Shown here in pieces: positions 1 through 11,049 of a DNA stretch of 64,000 nt. Both the position numbers and the translations under genes were made by a program. The notes under the pieces were generated by a model that worked only from the letters and a program-made list of their open reading frames with translations, did no database searches and was not told the origin of the DNA. The stretch is from contig OY978097.1 in NCBI GenBank assembly GCA_963854735.1, positions 1,674,001 to 1,738,000 on the forward strand, in the 5' to 3' direction. The stretch is from Marvania coccoides. Taxonomy: Eukaryota; Chlorophyta; Trebouxiophyceae; Chlorellales; Chlorellaceae. Every line of letters starts with the position of its first letter. Positions within the stretch are counted from its first letter, which is position 1.

Positions 1-1
1 T

Positions 2-1698
2 GTCCCCCTACCTAACGGCGCGCAAATCGCGAATCCAGCTGGCAGGGGCCACTACCACGGCGGAGGCGAGTATGGCGCTGCCATTGCCGCCGCTTCTGGC
101 GCCGCTGATCTCTGCGTGGCTGTGGACGAGGTGGGGTCCACCCTCATCCCTGGCGCATGCTGTGGGGCATATGTGTACCGCCCCACCTCAGGTGTACTGC
201 AAATGCAAGGCATCGCCACAGGCTCCGCCACGCTGGGCACCACCTGCCTCCTCTCTAGCGATCCCCAGCTGCTGGCAAAGGTCGGAATGGCGCTGGAGGT
301 ACCTGGCGGCGGTACTGGAGCCTCGGGGGTGGTGTCTCAGTACCTGGTGGCCGAGGATTTGTTTGCGCTGTGCGGCGAGGAGGTGCAGCGTGCTGCGCCC
401 GCCGTGGTGGCTGCAGTGAAGCGTTGGGCGGGGCCGGAGCACGCCCAGGGGCTGTCTCTATGCAACTGGCTGTACGCGCGCATCCCTGCGCTCGCGCCCT
501 TTATGCCGCGCACCGACGGCGGCAGCAGCGGAGGCGGTGGCGTGTGCAGCCAGGACGTGCTGGAAGCAATGGCGGCAGCGGTGGACGCGATTCAGAGGTG
601 GGAGTGGCTGCGCTCGCCGTACGGCAAGTGGGCAGCGTCCAAACTTACCAGCAGCAGCGGCGGTGCCGGTTTTGCCATCGGGGGAGAAGATGGCGTTCCG
701 GAGGAGGCTTTTGAGGCGGTGAGAGACGCCAAGGAAGTGAGCGAAACGCGGTATCGCTCCGCGATTAGAGTGGCAGAGGAGCTGTCAAACGGCATGCGGG
801 CAGCACTGCAGCAGGGGTACGTCTTTGTGGTGCCTACAGCGCCTGGCCCCGCCCCGCGCGCGCGCTCCAAGGGCGCGAAACCCGCGGTGGACGAGTTCCG
901 ACGACGGTGCGAGCAGTTTGCTGCGCTTTCTTCCTTGGCAGGGGTCCCTCAGGTGGCGATGCCGCTGCCGATGAAGGGAGGCCTGCCGGTGTCGATCTCC
1001 ATGGTCACGCTGCAGCGGCGGGACCTGGTGCTGCTGAAGGCGGCCGCCAAGCTGGGTCCGATGCTGGCGACGGCGATGGAGGAAGAGGAAAGGGCGGCAG
1101 CGGCAAAACCTGCGGCACCGCCGCCACCACCGAGGCCTGAGACTAGCTCCAGTGAGGACCGCAACGCGGCGATGGCGGAAGCAGCCAAAGAGGAGGGCAA
1201 TGCGGCCTTCAAGGCTGGGCGATACGACGAAGCCGTCAAGCGATACAGCGAGGCAAGTTTGTATGGTTATTGCGTTGTTAGATGTTATATTTTACATTTG
1301 GAGGGGGGTGGGGTGGGGTACTTGTGAGAATGTTGCGTCAATTAAATATTGAGACTTATTTCATTACAACACAGGCGATTCGCTGCGACCCTGGCAAGGC
1401 TGTGTACTTCTCCAACCGAGCCATGGCGTATCTCAAACAGGGGCGCTACTCTGCGGCAGAAGCCGACTGCGACGCGGCCCTCGAGGTGGACCCCGTGATG
1501 GTGAAAGCCCTGCTGCGCCGGGGGTCGGCGCGGCTGGCGCAGGGCGGCATTGCAGCGGCGAGGGCGGACTTTCAGCAAGTGCTGGAGATTGAGCCACGCA
1601 ACCGGCAGGCCAAGGAGGAGCTGAGCAGGCTGAACGCGTCGTTTGACGAGGATATTGCAGGCAGCAGCTCCACTGCCTTCAATTTTGGCACAACGTGA
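2..1698 (+). CDS. TOC64: TOC64/OEP64-like amidase-TPR protein, 5' partial
   Basis: Exons 2-1252 (frame open from the window edge) and 1375-1698. The first part is an amidase-signature domain: a Gly-rich loop, then a VGS..IPGACCGAYVYRPTSG stretch matching the GSVR(I/V)PA..CG..G(F/Y)RP block of the family. Three TPR repeats follow, starting at EEGNAAFKAGRYDEAV (about 1190) and ending near 1640. Amidase plus C-terminal TPRs is the layout of OEP64/Toc64, chloroplast outer-envelope receptors that bind Hsp90-delivered preproteins; this function is inferred from the family. The serines of the GGSSSG amidase signature are replaced (GGGEYG), so hydrolase activity is unlikely, as reported for some plant Toc64 forms. 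The intron 1253-1374 has a GC donor (GAG/GCAAGT) and AG acceptor; this is the only junction joining the first two TPR helices in frame. The N terminus lies outside the window. Confidence 0.85.
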
Positions 1699-1877
1699 AG
1701 TGAAACTCCCACGAAAATAAAAATTTGTTTTTTCTAGGTTGTTCCTCTTTAACTAACGGAGAGTTTAATGCCCGAAAATGCCTTAAAATCACCAGATTAC
1801 ACATTTTTACACCTAGATTTTTAGAACACATTGATCATTCATGCTATTTTCAACAACAGCCGCCCCCTTCCTTTCGT
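1699..1877. other. Convergent 3' spacer
   Basis: AT-rich spacer between the stop codons of the TOC64-like gene (+) and the GYF-domain gene (-). It presumably holds both 3' UTRs. I see no conserved coding frame here. Confidence 0.5.
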
Positions 1878-4800
1878 TCACTCGGGCACCTCGAGCACCG
1901 CGTAGTTTGTGCCGCTGCCAAAGCCCAGCAGCGCAGTGTTCGCTTGCCCCTTCTTTTTACCTTTCTTACCACCAGCAACCGTCTGCGCCCAACCCGGGCC
2001 AGCATCCGCACCGCCGCCGCCGCCAGCCTTGCCCTTGGCTGCGCCACCGCTGGCAGCGGCTGCAGCCGCGTTGGCCTTGGCCCGCGCCTTTCTGGATTTT
2101 TTGCCGCTGGCTGCGGCCACCGCCAGCTCTGCCAGCTTTCGCTTGAGGAACTCGGAAGAGAACTTGGCGGCGGCGGGGGTGGCCCCCAGGTAGGTGGCCA
2201 CGTATTCTGCCACCTCTGAATTGGACTCTACGGTCATCAGAAATTCGCACAGCGTGACGTCACGGCTGCCGCTCAGCGCCTGCATCTGCTCCACGCACCA
2301 CATGCGGAAGGAGCCAGTCAGGGAGGAGCTGCCATCGCCACCCGAAGGGAGGTCCTCCTCAAACGCAAACGCAGCCAGAGAAGCCGCCGCTGCAGGGACG
2401 GGCGCAGAAGCTGCCGCCACCGCCGCAGGGGCCGCCCTGGGGGCGGCAGCGCCGTTGGGGCGTGCAACAGGGACGGGGGCGGCAACGGGTGCAGGAGCCA
2501 TGGTGACTCCCTTGCTGGCTGCAGCGGCCCATGCGGTTTTTGCCCGGGGGACGGGTGCCTGCTGCATCAGAGCTGGCGCAAGCGCGGCAGCGGTGGGGGG
2601 CGCGACGGGCCTCTCGTAGTCCCAGAAGAGGGTGTCGTCGCCGTCGCCCTCAGGCTGCTGCTGCTGCTGGTCTCGGGCAGCAGCCTTGAGCAGCTCCTCC
2701 TGCCTCTGAATCTCCAGCAGCGACATCCCCGCACCCGAGGCAGGGCCAGAGACAGTGGGACCACGCGCGACGCGCGCCCAGCCTCCAGAGGGCACCGGCC
2801 CTGAGCGCTGCACAGAAGCGGCAGCGGCCACCGCAGCCTCCTCCTTGGCGCGCAGCTCCGCTTCCTCGGCCTGAATGTCGAGCAGGGACTTTTTGCGGGG
2901 GGCGGGAGCCTCCGCAACGGGCGCGGCAGCCACCCAGGGCGCCGGTTTGGTCTCCGGACGGGACGGCATTGCTGGCATTTCAGGCGCTGGTGCCTCTTCG
3001 AAAGCTGAAGCGGGCGCATTGAGGGGCATGTACGGGGCAGGGGGCGGGGGGGGAGGAGGCGGCGCCGGCGGGGCTCCCGCCATCAGCAGCTCCTGGTGCC
3101 GCCTGGCAGCTTCCTCCCTGTCTCGCTCAGCCCTCGCCCGCTTCTCCTCTTCCTGCTGCTGAATGGCCGCCAGCGACAGCCCAGCGGGAGGCTCCTGTGG
3201 GTGCACCGCCCAGGCGGGCTGCTGCTGCTGCTGCAGCTCCCGAGGGGCGGCCATGAGACCGACGCCGAGCGCCCCCGGCTGCACCAGCGCGCTGTGCAGC
3301 TCAGGCTGTTGAGGCTGCATGAGCAGCGAGGAGGACGGCGAGCGCTTGATCATGGCTGGATCCACCACAGGGTCCGCGTACTGCTGCTGCTGAGAATTGT
3401 GATCAAATCCACCGCCGCCAATGCCGCCTCCCACGCCCATGTGCTGCTGCTCCTGCGGCATGCCCAAGTGCTGGTGACTTTGAATGCCCAGGTGCTCCAT
3501 CCCTGTGCTCAGCAGGTCGTCAGGCAGCGCGGCAGGCAGCGGGAAACCGGCAGTAGGCATCGCATGCTGCTGCTGCTGCTGCTGAGGGTGGCCCAATACG
3601 GCAGGCTTGGGGTGCAACGGCTGCGGAGGGGGGGCGTGCTGCGCCCCAAAGCCTGGGGGCCCCTGCGGCGCGCGCCACGCCTGCAGCAGGTCTTGCAGGA
3701 CGTGGAAGGGGGCGGTGGGGGGGTCCATGGTGCTGCGTAGCTGCAGGTCCAGCGGGAAGAATCCAGCCTCGTACCTGAATGGCCATATAGAAAGAAAAAC
3801 TTAGGCTAATTGTTGTCACACAATAGTACAAAAATACCCGTGATACTTGAAGAAAATATTGCTCAGAGCCGAGGGATACCAAAGCGCTACACGGAGACGC
3901 GCAATATCAATGACCCAATGCACTATTAAACAGTGGCTATCGACTCTCTAGATCAAAAAATTATTGGCTCACCACTCGATGATGTCTTGGGGGGGGAACG
4001 GACCCTGCAGCACACCCTGGGGATCGCGATACACCCAACCAGGGTCCTGCTGAGGGGCAGGAGGCGCCGCAGGGGGCGAGACATGCGACGCAAACGCCCC
4101 CTGCTGCGGGTGATCCTGCTGCGGCGCATACTGCTGCTGCTCCACTCCCCCCGCCTCATGCTGCCCCCCCCCAAGCCCTCGGGCGTGCATCCGCTGCAGG
4201 TGGGCCGCCAGCTCGTACACCTCTGTTGCTGCGCGCGGGTCCACCCCGCTGAACTGCTCCACCACGTCCACGAAATCGCCTTCCGCCAAAAACAGCAGCG
4301 GGTCGTCGCGCTCCACGCTCCTGGGCAGCCGCAGCCGCCCTGAGTACAGCAGCTGGCGGTACACCCGCGCGAGCTCGTCCGTGGAGTACCGCAGCTGTGC
4401 CTTGGAGGGCCCCCAAGCCAGGGAGCCGCCCACTCCGCCGCCCGACCCAAAGGAGCGGAAAAACGAAGATGAGGGGGCGCGACCAGAGCCGGCAGCCGCA
4501 GCGGCAGCGCCACCGCTAAGGCCGGGCCCCGGTACCCGTGCAGGCTCTCCGTAGGAGTCCTGCCGGGAGAAGGCGCCGCGACCCATGCCTGCAGCGAATC
4601 CTCCGCCGCCACTGCCAGGGCCTCCAGGACCTCCGCCAGCGCCACGCCAGCTGTCGTTGGTGCGTGATCCCGGGGCGTGCCCCCAGCGGTCATTGCGCCA
4701 GTCATTACGGGTGACGGGGTCCCCAGCGGGGACGCCAACGGCGCCAAGACCGACAGCCGCGAGCCCACCGCCGCCTCCGCCTCGCCACTCTGCTCCAGCT

Positions 4801-5536
4801 TCGCGCGGCTTCCAGCTGCCCGGAGGGCTCTCTTGGAACCCACCCCGGCCACGACCACGTCCCGCTCCGGCGTCTATAGGCCCGGTCCAGCGCTCTGTGG
4901 GGTAGGTGTCAGCATAGGGACGTGCTCCGCTGCCGACTCCGCCTTCTACCCACCTTTCCGCCGCTCCAGACTCCGCATTCCACCTGTTTTTAACACGAAA
5001 GATTGTGTGAACAAAGCGTGCAATACGCTGGTGTAATTTCCAAGGCTGAACATCGCTTTGAACATCGAGAAACCAGAGTGAAAAAGCAATTACCTCGTCA
5101 TTGGGTCTCGGCGAGGCTGGGAAGGGTTGCCTTCGTCCTTCCAGCGCATGGGCCCGCCGCTGGTGTCGAAGCGTGACGGAATCTTGGGGGCTGCAGCTCC
5201 AGCAGGGGCTCCTGCACGCCAGCCTGGCCCGTCCAGACCACCCTCCTGAAAGAAATCAGAGATGAAAACGTAAGAAAACAACATTAAAAAATGCATGCGT
5301 TAGCTCGCCACCCGGGGCTTCCAAGCTCGGTAATGAACCCAACGTACCACCAAAGCAGACGTTTTCTGCATCCATTCCGGCTGAAGCTGAGGGTCGCCTT
5401 CTCCAATGAGCCCAGTTCGGCGCTCGGTACCTGCATGGGGGAGGGCGGCAGAGCTGAGCCCACACATCCAACTTGGCAAATAGGTCGTGCCAAAAAAAGC
5501 ATCCTCGGAAACGGCCTCACCTGGAAGTGGATTCAT
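1878..5536 (-). CDS. GYF-domain protein, Gly/Gln/Ala-rich
   Basis: Five exons on the minus strand: 5521-5536, 5348-5430, 5094-5245, 3973-4983, 1878-3774 (3159 nt, 1052 aa). All four introns are GT-AG and phases match. Around residues 400-440, split by the last intron, lies a GYF domain: GWVYRDPQGVLQGPF, then IIEW and YEAGFF (the W..Y.D..G..QGPF and WY..G(Y/F)F pattern). The N-terminal half is Gly/Arg-rich with RW/WR pairs, followed by a YSTDELARVY segment resembling the YxxxxL eIF4E-binding region of plant GYF and GIGYF proteins. The C-terminal 600 residues are low complexity (poly-Gln, poly-Ala, ELLxIQ/SLLEIQ-like repeats) and end in the short basic block KKGKKKG. GYF proteins bind proline-rich partners in translational repression and mRNA decay; that role is inferred. 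The first exon encodes only five residues, so the start is the least certain part. Confidence 0.82.
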
Positions 5537-5842
5537 CTTTGGAAATGTTTTCAGAATACTTCTTTATCGATGGCGGCTTGCTGCTCTAAAATTTTCTGGT
5601 TCTTTATGCGTCTGTATTTATTCCGAGTCTCTATGAGTTGGACAGCGCAGCCTCTCCAGCTCTTTCTTCTTCTTTTTTTCAAAGTTAAAGAACCTTTGTT
5701 TTTAGGAGTGTTTCGTCGCTGATGGGGCCGTGGGCACGCCTTATTTTTACGTGAAAATAATTTATAAAGCATCCGTCAGCGCAGTTGCCCTCTGCACGAA
5801 CGTTTTTTTTTTTTTTTCAAAACAGAAGACCAACAAATTAAA
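5537..5842. promoter_or_regulatory. Divergent promoter, GYF gene / TBCB
   Basis: A 306-bp AT-rich spacer separates the outward-facing start codons of the GYF-domain gene and TBCB. It must contain both 5' UTRs and promoters. A T-tract occurs near 5804-5818. No convincing TATA box was identified. Confidence 0.5.
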
Positions 5843-6773
5843 ATGAGTCTAAACTCAGACCTGCAGGCGCTGCGCAGCTATGTCACAGCCCCTGGCAGTC
5901 AAAATCAGGCAGAAACCACTGTCAGACTGGTGGTCACGCACAGCAACTTGCAAGCCAAGTTCATGGAAATCAGACTTGATCTGCACGTAAGTTTCTAGAG
6001 CCTTTTTACCCCCCCCCCCCTTTCAACCCACCCGTGTCTTACCTCCATCTCCCTTCTCTCCCCGGCAGATGACGGTGGCCTCCATCAAGAAGAAGCTGTG
6101 CTTTCACTGCGGCACCAATCCGTCGGCCATGGTGCTGCAGCTCAAGGATGAGCGCGGCTCCCCGCTGGCGGTGCTGGACTCTGACGACCGCAAACTGGGG
6201 TTCTACTCCCCCCGCGACGGCCTCATCCTCCACGTCATCGACACCGACCCCGCTTCCCTCTCGGCCAACGGCTGGCTGGAAGACACCTCCAAGGTGGCCA
6301 AGTACGTGATGAGCGACGAAGACTACGACCGCCGCGAGAACACCTACCGAAAGTACAAGCAAGAGAAGCTCAGGGAGGACCCCACGTGGACCCTGGAGAA
6401 AGAAATCGCGGCGAGGCGAGGGGCGCCCTACGCCCCCCCTGCAGACCCCAAGGCGAAGGTGGAGGACCCGGAGCACATGGCGGAGGAGGCCAAGGGCGTG
6501 GAGGTGGGCGCGCGGTGCGAGGTGGCCAGCGCGGAAGGCGGAAAGCGCGGCGTTGTGCGGTTTGTCGGAAAGTGCGAGGGGCTGCCGCTGGGGTGGTGGG
6601 TGGGGGTGCAGTACGACGAGCCTGTGGGGAAGAACGACGGCAGCGCGGGGGGGAAGCGGTATTTTGAGTGTCCGTCGGCGTATGGCGGGTTTGTGCGGCC
6701 CAACTTGGTGCAGACGGGCGATTTCCCGCCCTTTGACGAAGACTTTGAGTTCAGCGACGGGGACGAGATCTAG
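5843..6773 (+). CDS. TBCB: Tubulin-folding cofactor B
   Basis: Exons 5843-5986 and 6069-6773 (282 aa); GT-AG intron, phase 0. The N-terminal half is a ubiquitin-like fold (TTVRLVVTHSNL..KFMEIRLDLHMTVASIKKKL). A central charged helical segment follows, then a C-terminal CAP-Gly domain at about residues 195-265 with the diagnostic GKNDGS motif and conserved GWWVGVQYDEP. The protein ends in acidic residues closing with DEI, like the C-terminal tail of TBCB that competes with the EEY tail of alpha-tubulin. The family binds alpha-tubulin in the folding pathway and, with TBCE, disassembles heterodimers in the cytosol. Length and domain order match the family. It is head to head with the GYF-domain gene. 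Confidence 0.95.
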
Positions 6774-7160
6774 CTGGAACGTTCGTTTGTTTTTAGGGTA
6801 GGTATAGGTTTAGGTAGTGTAGTTTACATACAAGGCAGAGGCAGGAGCGAAATACACGGCAAGGCAGGCTTGAAAAAAATTGCACGTGTGTACATACAGA
6901 TAATTACAATGAAGGGGAACATTGACGAACCCCAAAAGTGAATATATTGTTAAACGTGGTGTGGTTTTCTGAGAAAAACATAAGATTAAGGGAAAACATA
7001 GCTATTTTAGCTTGTTTATACGTTTTTCTGCGTGGTCGCTGTTACAGGCTCTTCTCTATATTCTGTATATTAAGAACTAAGGAGGAATCAGTCGGGTGCG
7101 GGTGATGAGGCCTTGAATAAGAACCTTCCAATCATGCTGCGCATGCTGTCCACACTGTAA

Positions 7161-7580
7161 CAGTCGCTCTCAAAAAAGAAAACCAGCCATGCAGCGGGAG
7201 GGGGGGAGGTTCAACGTCTTGAACACCGACATCGAGATAGACCTCTCGTTGTACTCTATCGTCGCATCTGCTTGCGATAGAGGGGTGCTGCCTGTTTACC
7301 CTCCTCTGTGGGATGCCCAGCCCCTGCAGGTCGCATGGACGTGGCCGGTCGATGCGCTCGAAACGCACCACGATGTCGATCGTTGTATTGACCGGCCACG
7401 TCCATGCGACCTGCAGGGGCTGTACATCCCACAGAGGAGGGTACAGAGCAGGCACATCCCTATCGTAAGCAGAGGCGACGATGGAGTACAACGAGAGGTC
7501 TATCTCGATGTCGGTGTTCAGGACGTTAAACCTCCCCCCCTCCCGCTGCATGGCTGTTTTCACTTTTTTTAGAGTGACCA
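7161..7580. repeat. Long imperfect inverted repeat (hairpin) of exon-like sequence
   Basis: Two arms of roughly 195 bp (about 7161-7355 and 7385-7580) are inverted copies of each other around a centre near 7370. Read outward from either side they encode nearly the same peptide, beginning MQREGGRFNVLNTD and continuing IEIDLSLYSIVASA. The right arm (minus strand) reads cleanly upstream as a plausible exon (VDKFDSILRHLEGRVVTLKK). A third partial copy of the outer part is at about 7830-7895 on the minus strand. RNA from either strand would fold into a long hairpin. Confidence 0.75.
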
Positions 7581-8202
7581 CGCGCCCCTCCAGGTGCCGC
7601 AGGATTGAGTCAAACTTGTCGACCTGCGATTAAAAAAAATATATATATATGCAAAGGACAAAGAAGTAAAGAGACGAATAAGAAGGGACAAAAAAGTCAG
7701 AAAAAATTTTCCGCAGGAGGCAACCGAGTAGACAATTTGGACAAATACACCATAAACCCAAACCGTGCCGATTTGTTCCTGTAGGTGATCCGATAAACCT
7801 GATTGTCGCGTGCCAGAGCATCCCGATCGGTGTGCAACACGTTGAACCTCCCCCCCTCCCGCTGCATGGCTGTTTTCACATTTTTGAGAGCGACGACGCA
7901 GAAAAACGTATAAACAAGGGGCTTATTGCTTGCACTCACCTCCCCCTGATATGCATGCTTTTTAATTTTGGCGCATCGTTTTTGCGCCCGATTTTTCAAA
8001 TATAGATGAAAGGCGGCGAGAAATGTTGTCCGGAAACCCCCGTTTCTTGGACGCTTTTCTCACCCTTCTTTCCCTACAACTTTGCAGGTGAGATCCTTTC
8101 ACTTATTACCTTTTCTCTTTAAACACAAGGGGGTGTGAAATTTCTAAACCTTTTTTTTTCTCCACAAATTGCGAAGGAAACACCACCTCTATAGAAGATT
8201 AG

Positions 8203-8676
8203 GAAGGTCTTTGATGTGGTAAAGTATTTGGACGAGGGAAACCTTTGAGTAGGAACAGTGCACGTACTATAGGCGTCTTTATACATTTAGTTTTTTGGCC
8301 GGGCTGCTCTGGGGTGGAAACAGGTGTTTTTTACTATAGACGTTTAGTAAAACCTCCTTCGCCATCTTCTCCACTTTTTGATCTCAGGTAAATTCTAAAA
8401 CAAGTCGAGTGCATTGGGGCGGGGGGAGAGGGAGACAATACTTATATCAGGCCCGGCCAGGGCAACTATTTAAAACCTCAAGCAGCACACCACCTACAAC
8501 AACAGAAAATATTTTAAGATTTTTAGACCTCTCTACTTTACTTAAGAATAATTCTTTTTCATTTAGCCACAATCTACAGAAGAACTGGAATCGGTCTTTG
8601 ATTGTGGTACACTCGATAAGTGACTGGACGAGGGAAACCTTTTTGAGTGGGAACTGTGCACCTACTGTAGGGCGTC
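8203..8676 (+). repeat. Two diverged direct repeats inside the element
   Basis: Segment 8203-8277 (GTCTTTGAT.GTGGTA..., GGACGAGGGAAACCTTT, G.GCAC.TACT.TAGG) recurs at 8592-8676 with small indels. Both copies end in a similar GGCGTC stretch. They lie between the outer inverted repeats and support a composite repeat origin for this island. Confidence 0.55.
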
Positions 8677-8769
8677 CTCCCCCTGGGGTCTCTTTAAATC
8701 TTATTTTTGTTGAGAAATAAGACTGAGCTTAATTATCCTTGGGTGTTTATTGGGCATATGAAAAAACAA

Positions 8770-8802
8770 GGAAAAACATAGCTACTGTAGCTATGTTTTT
8801 CC
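8770..8802. repeat. 33-bp perfect palindrome
   Basis: GGAAAAACATAGCTAC, a single T, then the exact reverse complement of the first 16 bases. It overlaps the inner edge of the right inverted repeat and could form a cruciform or RNA stem. Confidence 0.85.
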
Positions 8803-9119
8803 TTAATCTTATGTTTTTCTCCAAAAAAAAAACCCAGAAAAACATATAAACAAAGGAAAACAGCTACAGTAGTTACCAATGATAATTGGCTTTGTAATCT
8901 ACACAGGCACACAGGCAGCTGACCAGTAAAAAAAATTGAATGCTCTTAATTCATTATATTTATAAATGATTAATACAGGTGGTCATGAGCGTTTATTAGG
9001 CTTCCACTTTTCCATCTCCGCACTCTTGTGAATTCCCAGGACCATCCCGCCGCCTTTGCACGGTCTCCCAAGGGCACTCCCCCCTGGGCAGATCGCATAC
9101 CAGAGTTTCTGGTCTGGCG

Positions 9120-10888
9120 TTAGAACTTTCTGAGTTTGGGTAGAATATTATGGTGCCTGCCGCACTCTACAGCGCCGACGCTGTGCAGGTCAGCAGGCGT
9201 CTTGCCCAGGTTGCACAGGTTGGCAAACGCCCGAGAGTGCTTCATTCCATACTGATCCAGCGGTCCACAGGCCTCTGCCCACACCGCCATCATGCCGCGC
9301 AGGCAGTCCCAGTCGGACACGAGGGCAGCAGAGCCGTCCGGGGCCGGCACAGGCTCGGAGAGGAGTTCGGCAGGGTTCACGCCTGTCAGGAGGGCGCCAT
9401 GCGCAGCGTCCTGGCGCGTGAGGCGCGTCACAGCGGCCAGCACTTTGCGGTCGAGGGCCTGCCGGCGGGCGCGCTCCGCAGCCAGCTGTTGAGCTGCTTC
9501 CTCGCCTTTGGAGGTCCCTTTATGGCGGTGAGCGGTGGTCATTAAGGGCACCAGATCAGCATCGCGCTGCGGCACAGCCTCCAGCGCAGTCCACGTCTCA
9601 TTGGCTTCTTCGAGGCGCGAAGAAAGCCCAGCTTCTTTCTTTTGCAAGGGCCCGCTGCCGAGGTAGCGCCCCGCCACCTCTTCGGAAATCTCCACCGCGC
9701 CAAACCGCTCCACGTGGGAGCCCTGTGTGTAGGAGTAGTTCTGGCTGGTACGCATGCGCACGCGCTGGAACTGCTTCTTCAGCGACTCTAAGGAAAGGTC
9801 GTTGGCTTCGGAATCCTCCATCCATGACACGCTGTAAAGGTCGCCCAGGCAGGTGTTGAACTCAGCAGGGGGTGAAGGGTCCATGCCGGGGCTGCAAGAG
9901 GGTTTAAACGTTTAGAAATTGGTGTGAAAATTTGTTCTCGTCAAATAATAAAAGCCTACCAGTACACCCCCCATGAGCTCTCTCTTCCGTTGGCAGCGGT
10001 GGTAACGTACACCCCCAGCGAGTCCTCCAGCAGCCCATCAAACATGCTGCCGCTCTCGCACGCCTCCAAGTAAAAAACCATCTCTCCGAAGCCGCCGTGC
10101 TTGGCCCGACGTTTGATCACCGCATGCAGCTTATCCGCGTACAGAAAGTCTCCAGACGGCATACCCACGATGCCCGGCGCGCCGTGGTCGCTGTAGAAGA
10201 CGAAAATGCGGTCGGAAGGCCCCGCTTCGACGACGCGGCCCGACGAGTGAGAGCCCGCCAAAACAGCGGACTTGTTGCCAGCCAGCACTGCCAGGAAGTT
10301 TTCAGCGTTGACCTGGCCTTTGGTGTAGTCTCTAGGCATTCCGGCATAAACATCGAGGCCGGTAGGGTGATTTATAAGCGTGCCAGGGCGGGGGTTCTCG
10401 GGATTGTCGGCAATATCGTCGTAGACCATCACGATGATGCGCTCGTTGGGCACGCCACCGCGGTGCAGAATTTGGTAGGCCTGCGGAATGAAGAAAAGGG
10501 GGAAAGGAGAAAGAGCTGAGGGAGGCTGGAGGGAGGCGGTTTAAAAAAGATAGGCGAGAGAAAGGAGAAAAGAGGATGGAGAGGCTTACGTGCGCGACAT
10601 CGGCCTGGTGGCGGTAGTTGCCCCACCCAGCGCTGCCAGCGATGAGGACGGCCCACAGATCGCCTGCACGGAAGTGGGTGGTTTGTGAGATTTGAAATAT
10701 TGCAAGCCCTGAAATGGTGCGTATGCAAGCGAGCGCAGCATATTTGGCTCACCGTTGACCTCTTTGGTGGCGTGCCTGTGCCTGCCGAGACCCAGCCACT
10801 GCTGCAAGTTAGGGTTGAAAATTCGTGCGTTTGCGACAGGTGAAATGGCCGCCAGGAGCAGGCAGCAGAGTATAATCTGCTCCTTCAT
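9120..10888 (-). CDS. VPE: Legumain / vacuolar processing enzyme (C13 protease)
   Basis: Exons 10753-10888, 10590-10663, 9960-10480, 9120-9891 (1503 nt, 500 aa, the usual legumain length). All introns are GT-AG with matching phases. The start at 10888 gives a clear signal peptide (MKEQIILCCLLLAAISPVANA); an in-frame ATG at 10945 would add 19 residues before it. The catalytic dyad is intact: His in FYSDHGAPG (about residue 169) and Cys in YLEACESGSMF (about residue 211). The exon 3/4 junction restores GVYCPGMD. The C-terminal part has SWMEDSEANDLSLESL and the helical prodomain typical of the family. Legumains are Asn/Asp-specific proteases of the vacuole or lysosome that mature other vacuolar proteins; localisation is inferred from the signal peptide and family. 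Confidence 0.95.
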
Positions 10889-11049
10889 CGTCTCAAATAA
10901 TTTAGAAAATATTAATAAATGCAAAAGCGTTGTAGAGTGAGCCACAAAAAATGAAAGGAAATTTGTCTTCCAATCGATCTAAAAGGCTCGCGCTCCTCAT
11001 TGTTCTTCGTCATGCAACTAGTCTCATTAATTTATTAAGCTAGGCTAGA

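Larger units (their letters stand above)
6971..8821. mobile_element. Putative non-autonomous fold-back element
   Basis: A 34-bp motif at 6971-7004 (starting GAGAAAAACATAAGATTAAG) recurs as its reverse complement at 8788-8821 with one visible mismatch, giving terminal inverted repeats 1.85 kb apart. A second nested pair is 7013-7034 against 7897-7918 (TTTATACGTTTTTCTGCG and its complement), with a further relative at 8835-8853. No transposase-like frame is visible inside, so it would be non-autonomous. Target-site duplications were not identified with certainty. Element type is inferred only from repeat geometry. Confidence 0.55.
6774..9119. other. Gene-poor repeat island
   Basis: About 2.3 kb between TBCB and the legumain gene without an intact gene. 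It holds a fold-back element, an internal hairpin of exon-like sequence, a direct repeat and a perfect palindrome (listed separately). Short open frames here come from the hairpin arms and do not form a frame-consistent gene. Confidence 0.7.

Noticed and set aside
1725..2219. 164-codon plus-strand frame after the TOC64-like gene
   Set aside because: Mostly antisense to the GYF-domain gene's last exon, and the remainder is AT-rich spacer.
7132..7581. Two opposite open frames read as two genes
   Set aside because: They are the two arms of one inverted repeat and encode the same peptide twice; no start, stop or splice structure makes either a full gene.
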